A DNA stretch of 39,863 nt. It comes from Bacteroidota bacterium (lineage in GTDB: Bacteria; Bacteroidota; Bacteroidia; Sphingobacteriales; Sphingobacteriaceae). The stretch lies in the NCBI GenBank assembly GCA_013286325.1, contig JABDFZ010000015.1, forward strand, positions 1 through 39,863, given 5' to 3'. The notes under the pieces were generated by a model. That model made no database searches. It saw only the letters and a list, made by a program, of their open reading frames with translations, and was not told where the DNA came from. The translations under genes were made by a program, and so were the position numbers. How positions within the stretch are numbered: position 1 is the stretch's first letter; every line of letters begins with the position of its first letter. Shown here piece after piece: positions 35,410-39,863 of this stretch.

Positions 35410-36090
35410 CTAAACCACTAACTTATACCCTATTCCCCTGATATTGATGATCTCCACCGATGAGTCTTCTTGCAGGTGTTTACGCAGCTTGGTTATAAAA
35501 ACATCCATGGTGCGGGTGTTAAAAAAGTTGTCATCTCCCCAAAGCTTTAGTAGTACGGCTTTACGGTCGAGTACCTGGTTTTTTTGCTGAATCAACAATG
35601 TTAAAAGCTCGTTTTCGCGGTGGGATAATTTACATGCCAGGCGACCATTGAACCACAGTTCCTGTTTGTTCATATAAAAGGTATACCGGCCAATTGCAAC
35701 ATTGTCGGGCATTGTGGCTGATGCTTTTCTGCGTAAAAGTTCATTTAGCCGTAATATCAGTTCTTCCAGGCTGAAGGGCTTTTTCAGGTAATCATTCCCC
35801 CCGGTTTCATAGCCTTTTATTACATCCTCGGTTTGTGATTTTGCCGTCAAAAATAAAACTGGCACTTGTTTATCCGTTTTTCGTACCTCTTCAACAAACG
35901 TGAAGCCGTCCATAAACGGCATCATCACATCAACAATACAAATATCATAATCATTTTTGCGGATAGCCTCTATACCCAAAACCCCATTAACAGCATGAGT
36001 AACTATAAAGTCCCTTTTCGAAAGGCTTTCACTTACAATTTTTGCAAGCTGTAACTCATCCTCAAGCAACAGAACTTTGGCTTGTTTCAT
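35410..36090 (-). CDS. OmpR-family response regulator
   Basis: 226 residues. Receiver domain (1-120) with acidic E10/D11, phospho-acceptor D54 in CIVDVMMPFMDGF, T82 and K104 (YLKKPF). The C-terminal winged helix (about 130-226) has LSHRENELLTLLIQQKNQVLDR and TRTMDVFITKLRKHL, typical of OmpR/PhoB DNA-binding domains. The gene overlaps the end of the histidine kinase gene by 29 bases and is translated from the same mRNA. The pair resembles the RprX/RprY systems of Bacteroidota; the target genes are unknown. Confidence 0.96.
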   Translation of the reverse strand: MKQAKVLLLEDELQLAKIVSESLSKRDFIVTHAVNGVLGIEAIRKNDYDICIVDVMMPFMDGFTFVEEVRKTDKQVPVLFLTAKSQTEDVIKGYETGGNDYLKKPFSLEELILRLNELLRRKASATMPDNVAIGRYTFYMNKQELWFNGRLACKLSHRENELLTLLIQQKNQVLDRKAVLLKLWGDDNFFNTRTMDVFITKLRKHLQEDSSVEIINIRGIGYKLVV

Positions 36091-37564
36091 GGTAAATAAG
36101 TGGTATGCTGATTATAAACTCTGTCCCCTGGCCTTCTTTACTGATTAATGATAAAGTACCCTTATGCTGCTCAACAATGCTTTTGGCATAGCTCAATCCC
36201 AATCCATAACCTTTAACATTATGTACATCGCCCGATGGTACACGGAAAAACCTGTCGAAAACTTTATCCTGATATTGCACAGGTATGCCTTTCCCGCTAT
36301 CGGCAACATGCAATATGATCCGGCCATTTTCCGTATAATATTTTATGTTGATCTCGGCATCCTGGCCGCTATATTTTATGGCGTTATCAAGCAAGTTGGC
36401 TACAGCACCGTTTAATAACGCTTCATCGGCCATTATAATTAATTCTTCGTCGTGTGGTTTATAATTGATGAGTGCATTTACCCGTTCCGATTGTGGCTTG
36501 TATTGCTGTATCACCCCTTTTATTAGGTGATCGACATTTACCTTAGCCAGATTTAGCCCAGTTTTATCCTGCTCAACAATTACACTTTTTAATATCTGAT
36601 CTATCAGCTGTGTTAAATTGCCAGCCTGGTAACGGATTATGCCCAGGTATTCATCTACCGAAGTTTTGCTTAGGTTAAAATCCTGTATAGCCTCGGCTGC
36701 TATAGTAATAGTGGCAACAGGGGTTTTAAGCTCATGGGTCATATTGTTTACAAAGTCGTTTTTAAGCTTTACCAGTTTCTGTTGAGATAGCAGCGTTTTA
36801 ACCGTGTACGAAAAGCAAAATATAGTGATGCCAATAAGCAGAAATGAGGTAATTAACAGCCACTTCATTTCCTTTAAGAAATAAGTCCCCGGGCTTTCAA
36901 AGCCTGCAAAAACAAACTCTTTTTGATGCGGCCTTTGTAGCCCGGTGTTGATGGTCCGGGTTAAAAATGGCTTTTGCTTATTTGATTTTGGTGGATTCAA
37001 ACTAAAATCCGCATCAATCCCTTTTAATAAAAGCTCTTGTTTGTAAAATTTAGCTAAGGCTGCTTTATTAAATCTGCTCGAATCCACAGCTTTGCTTATA
37101 CTATCGCCAAGCCTTTGTGTATAGAAATACACAAACCCATCTTTTAAATTATGCCTCAGTATGGAATCGCCCATATGATTAATAAAAACAAGCTTCGCTT
37201 TCGGCGTGATCTGGCGTAATTTTTCTTTAAAATCCCTTAGGCCGAGGCTTACTCCTTTTTCTTTTTTTGTGTACGGATGGGTATCCTTTAAATGAAAAAC
37301 AGTGGAGCTGTCCCTGTTTTCAATATCACAGGTAATAGTCACAAACGATGTATCAGCCATCCAGCTTTTAAAGCGGGCTACAATTTTTTGCTCCCGCTGG
37401 TCCATTTCTTTGTCAATGGCAGTGTTCAACGCTTCATTAATATCATGGTTAAAAGTTTTAACCGTATTTTTATAATTCTGATAATTCCAGTACAGTTGTA
37501 AACCGGTAATACCGGTAACACAGGCCGACATCAATATCAAAATTAAAATAATGCGTTTCTTCAT
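36062..37564 (-). CDS. Membrane sensor histidine kinase
   Basis: 500 residues from ATG 37564 (MKKRIILILIL), which I prefer to the longer frame start at 37612 because it begins right at the membrane segment. TM1 is about 3-23, then a periplasmic sensor domain of around 200 residues, then TM2 (WLLITSFLLIGITIFCF). The HisKA domain has NNMTHELKTPVA with phospho-acceptor H277. The HATPase domain has N box NLLDNAIKYSG, G1 DSGKGIP and G2 GYGLGLSYAK. Partner of the OmpR-type regulator whose ATG lies inside its 3' end. Divergent from the thioredoxin-DUF3738 gene. Confidence 0.95.
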   Translation of the reverse strand: MKKRIILILILMSACVTGITGLQLYWNYQNYKNTVKTFNHDINEALNTAIDKEMDQREQKIVARFKSWMADTSFVTITCDIENRDSSTVFHLKDTHPYTKKEKGVSLGLRDFKEKLRQITPKAKLVFINHMGDSILRHNLKDGFVYFYTQRLGDSISKAVDSSRFNKAALAKFYKQELLLKGIDADFSLNPPKSNKQKPFLTRTINTGLQRPHQKEFVFAGFESPGTYFLKEMKWLLITSFLLIGITIFCFSYTVKTLLSQQKLVKLKNDFVNNMTHELKTPVATITIAAEAIQDFNLSKTSVDEYLGIIRYQAGNLTQLIDQILKSVIVEQDKTGLNLAKVNVDHLIKGVIQQYKPQSERVNALINYKPHDEELIIMADEALLNGAVANLLDNAIKYSGQDAEINIKYYTENGRIILHVADSGKGIPVQYQDKVFDRFFRVPSGDVHNVKGYGLGLSYAKSIVEQHKGTLSLISKEGQGTEFIISIPLIYHETSQSSVA

Positions 37565-37684
37565 CGGTATAAAAGTAATACCTCTATAATTTATTAAAGA
37601 AAGTGTTAACACTAATTAACTGTGCTTAACCTGCATTAACCTTTCCGTTATGGTATTATGCCGTTTTTTGAAAGAAAAACCTGT

Positions 37685-38878
37685 ATGAAAAAATTAACCT
37701 TATTATTTATCCTGATAACCAGCTGTGCCTTTTCCCAGGTTAAAAATGGTGAGCAAGTTCCGGATATCAATTTTCAGCCTATATTAAATGCACCCGTTAA
37801 ACAGGCTAAGCTTAGCGAATTAAAAGGCCAAGTGGTTTTAATTGAGTTTTGGGCAACCTGGTGCGGCTCGTGTATTGTAGCTATGCCGCATTTAAAACAA
37901 TTACAGGAAAAATATCCTGGTAAGCTTCAGGTTATTACAATTACTGATGAAACCGTTAAACGTACTGGTCAGTATTTGGCTGTTAAACCATCAAATTTAT
38001 GGTTTGCGATAGATACCGGAAGTTTAATAACTAAATTATTCCCTCATCAGCTTATCCCGCACAGCGTACTTATTGGTGCCGATGGAAAACTGATTGCCAA
38101 TACCAGCCCGGAACTGGTTACTGATAAGGTAATCGACAGCCTGCTGCATAGAAAACAGATCCACCTTGCTGAAAAGAAAGACAATCCGATGGATTATGAA
38201 GAGATTATTAAAACTTATTTCTTTGCTGCTGATACCGTTAAAACCCGCTTCATCATGTTACCTCAAATTAAAGGGGCTCCTGGGGTAAGTACAACCTGGC
38301 TAATGGACAGTACTTTTAACGGCAGAAGACTAACCTGCTTAAATTTAGACCTAACAACGCTTTATCGTTTAGCCAATAATAATTTTCCATATAGTCGGAT
38401 GATTGATAAAAGAGGTGAGGGTAAAAATGCACCTTCTTATTGTTTGGATTTGATTGTTGCCGATAAAAAAGACTTACAGCCTGCTCTTCAAAGAGAACTT
38501 TCAAAACGGTTTGACCTGCAGGCAAAGGTTGAACAGCAAACAAAGGATGTTTATGTCTTAAAGATAACCGACCCGGAGAAATTTAAAAAAATCACTCATA
38601 ATACTTCGGGTAAAAGAACTTATGCTGCCAGCCATGGTTCAATTGACCAACAGAATATGACAATGAAAGACTTTGCCGACTATCTGGAGAGCTATGGTAC
38701 AGGCCGCTTGCCTGTACTGGATGAAACAGGCAATAATGAAAAATTCGACATAAAATTCTCCTTTCAGCCCGAAAACCCTGCAAGCCTTACGCAAATATTA
38801 ACAGATATGGGATTAGGTTGGGAGAAGCAGCAACGCAAGGTTGATATGCTGGTGATATATAAACAAAAAACCAGTTAA
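37685..38878 (+). CDS. Thioredoxin/TlpA domain fused to DUF3738-like domain
   Basis: 397 residues from ATG 37685 (MKKLTLLFIL); the frame is open from ATG 37658 but that would add nine polar residues before the signal peptide. The N-terminus has a lipobox-like ITSC, so lipidation or plain secretion is possible. The TlpA-like domain (about 22-150) has FWATWC60-G-S-C63 and the cis-Pro region LIPHSVLI. The C-terminal part resembles the DUF3738 (TIGR03435, soil-associated) domain, ending in SLTQILTDMGLGWEKQ. Probably a periplasmic thiol-disulfide protein with a partner-binding tail. Divergent from the histidine kinase gene, so perhaps a target of that system. Confidence 0.88.
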   Translation: MKKLTLLFILITSCAFSQVKNGEQVPDINFQPILNAPVKQAKLSELKGQVVLIEFWATWCGSCIVAMPHLKQLQEKYPGKLQVITITDETVKRTGQYLAVKPSNLWFAIDTGSLITKLFPHQLIPHSVLIGADGKLIANTSPELVTDKVIDSLLHRKQIHLAEKKDNPMDYEEIIKTYFFAADTVKTRFIMLPQIKGAPGVSTTWLMDSTFNGRRLTCLNLDLTTLYRLANNNFPYSRMIDKRGEGKNAPSYCLDLIVADKKDLQPALQRELSKRFDLQAKVEQQTKDVYVLKITDPEKFKKITHNTSGKRTYAASHGSIDQQNMTMKDFADYLESYGTGRLPVLDETGNNEKFDIKFSFQPENPASLTQILTDMGLGWEKQQRKVDMLVIYKQKTS

Positions 38879-38914
38879 TATCCGGTCGGAAAAATCTTGT
38901 TTCAAACAATTACG

Positions 38915-38948
38915 AAAAAGGGCTCGCGTGGGCTCTTTTTCTGTTTTT
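38915..38948 (+). terminator. Intrinsic terminator after the thioredoxin-DUF3738 gene
   Basis: Stem AAAAAGGGCTC with GGGCTCTTTTT around a GCGT loop; pairing includes two G-U pairs, followed by a T-rich tail. Confidence 0.75.
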
Positions 38949-39155
38949 AAGCCCTTTTTGCAACCACATTGTAAAAAGCATATAAGCATGACATAAAGAA
39001 AACAATAAGTTAAGCTTAATGTTATTCTTTAATTGTTTATTTGGCTTCGATAATTGTGTATTATTAATAATTAATTAGCATATAATTGTGATATTTACAC
39101 CTCCAAATTGTAATTCATTTATTCATCAATATACATCTGTGCCAAGCCGTTTTTA

Positions 39156-39863
39156 ATGAAATCAACCTCTCAGCAATTAAAAGTCCTCTCACTTGATATC
39201 GGAGGCTCACACATCAAAGGAACAATCCTTAACGAAAAAGGCGAACTGCAAAAGAAATATGAAAAGGTAGTAACGCCTGTTCCTGCAAGCCCCGAAAACC
39301 TTATCAATTCGATAAAAACATTAGTAAAGGACTTCCCCGAGTATAACAAGGTTTCGGTTGGCTTTCCCGGCTATGTAAAACACGGTGTAATTAAAACAGC
39401 GCCAAATCTTAGCAATGAGCTTTGGAAAGATTTCGACCTGGCTAATAAGCTAAAAGAAGTTTTAGGCGCCGATACGCAGGTAGTTAATGATGCAGATATG
39501 CAAGGCCTGGGGGTTGTTAATGGCACCGGTCTTGAGCTGGTAATTACACTGGGTACAGGCTTTGGAACGGCCTTATTATTGGATGGAAATTTATTACCCC
39601 ATCTTGAATTTGCCCATCAGCCTGTTGGCAAGGTAAAATCATACGATAAATATATTGGCGAAGCCGCACTTGAAAAAGAGGGCGAAAAGAAGTGGAACAA
39701 ACGGATGCAAAAGGTTTTTGAAGTTTTGAAAACTGTATTCAATTATGATTATTTATATATTGGCGGAGGCAACTCGGATAAGCTTACATTCAAGTTAGAC
39801 AAGAACATGAAAATTGTATCGAATGCCGACGGAATAAAAGGCGGCGCCAGATTGTGGCTAAAT
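39156..39863 (+). CDS. ROK-family kinase, polyphosphate-glucokinase-like (3' end outside window)
   Basis: 236 codons from ATG 39156 to the window end without a stop; family members are about 245-260 residues, so only a few are missing. Phosphate-binding motif LDIGGSHIKGTIL (12-24), VGFPGYVKHGVIKTAPNL, VVNDADMQGLG with the catalytic Asp, and LGTGFGTALLLDG are those of ROK sugar kinases, closest in pattern to polyphosphate glucokinases. Near the end YLYIGGGNSDKL matches the family. Probable reaction: glucose to glucose-6-phosphate with polyphosphate or ATP; the donor is not shown. No convincing promoter was recognised in the 207 AT-rich bases before it. Confidence 0.9.
   Translation, partial: MKSTSQQLKVLSLDIGGSHIKGTILNEKGELQKKYEKVVTPVPASPENLINSIKTLVKDFPEYNKVSVGFPGYVKHGVIKTAPNLSNELWKDFDLANKLKEVLGADTQVVNDADMQGLGVVNGTGLELVITLGTGFGTALLLDGNLLPHLEFAHQPVGKVKSYDKYIGEAALEKEGEKKWNKRMQKVFEVLKTVFNYDYLYIGGGNSDKLTFKLDKNMKIVSNADGIKGGARLWLN

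Noticed and set aside
37565..37612. Sixteen-residue N-terminal extension of the histidine kinase
   Set aside because: The later ATG starts directly at the first membrane segment (MKKRIILILIL), the normal pattern.
39719..39737. GAAGTTTTGAAAACT inside the ROK kinase gene, like the palindrome core
   Set aside because: Only the centre matches and it is ordinary coding sequence of a conserved protein.
1..39863. CRISPR array, tRNA or rRNA genes, transposase or phage genes
   Set aside because: None seen; the repeats found are short-period arms, without spacers of regular length.

Overview
The window looks like a chromosomal segment from a Bacteroidota member of the Sphingobacteriaceae, probably Mucilaginibacter or a close relative. 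This rests on protein style (class C serine hydrolase lipoprotein, NagB fused to a PIG-L domain, GldL-like small protein, LytTR and OmpR signalling pairs, ligase-associated helicase), on AT-rich spacers without clear Shine-Dalgarno sequences, and on the kinds of short intergenic repeats. No tRNA, rRNA, CRISPR array, prophage or transposase gene was seen. Almost all genes are housekeeping or lifestyle genes.

Layout. 1-1751: the end of a LytS-type sensor kinase and its LytTR regulator. 1800-6204: TPR protein, serine hydrolase, a YbaB/EbfC gene broken by an amber codon, metallo-hydrolase and GNAT acetyltransferase. 6282-8965: glgA-glgC glycogen synthesis operon (minus strand). 9303-13675: polA, tag, a four-helix-bundle protein and an AhpD-like protein (minus strand). 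13836-15009: two VOC proteins and a small membrane protein. 15018-17959: alkyltransferase-like protein, trmB, isochorismatase-family hydrolase and AraC regulator (minus strand). 18119-22493: two secreted amidohydrolases. 22547-25886: anmK and nagB-PIG-L, divergent amino-sugar genes. 26026-32437: M16 peptidase, flavin reductase and DEXH helicase. 32438-39863: two small membrane proteins, GH78-like rhamnosidase, two-component pair, thioredoxin-DUF3738 protein, and a ROK/polyphosphate-glucokinase-like gene cut by the window end.

The most unusual content is a set of short-period repeats built as inverted arms. In the clearest family the arms are degenerate tandem heptamers (consensus close to ACTCAAG). 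One copy, 12841-13343, brackets a four-helix-bundle gene of the 23S rRNA intervening-sequence protein family; its arms supply the first 13 codons of tag and the last codons of the AhpD-like gene. A second copy, 30384-30466, has the same arms but no gene and lies in frame inside the DEXH helicase. The four arms align in one register, including an atypical heptamer at about the same place. Because seven is not a multiple of three, a perfect run of this unit encodes the same heptapeptide in all three frames of one strand, so such insertions can be tolerated in genes. I suggest a gene-carrying and an empty form of one mobile or formerly mobile element. The inverted-arm structure is seen directly; mobility and the role of the protein are inference. 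Other families with periods near 7, 8 and 9 bases flank ybaB, lie between polA and tag, and follow nagB.

Other notable points: the ybaB amber codon, the GC-rich codon use of nagB compared with its neighbours, loss of a catalytic Asp in its deaminase motif, amidohydrolase modules without metal ligands, and the helicase standing apart from its usual ligase/nuclease partners.
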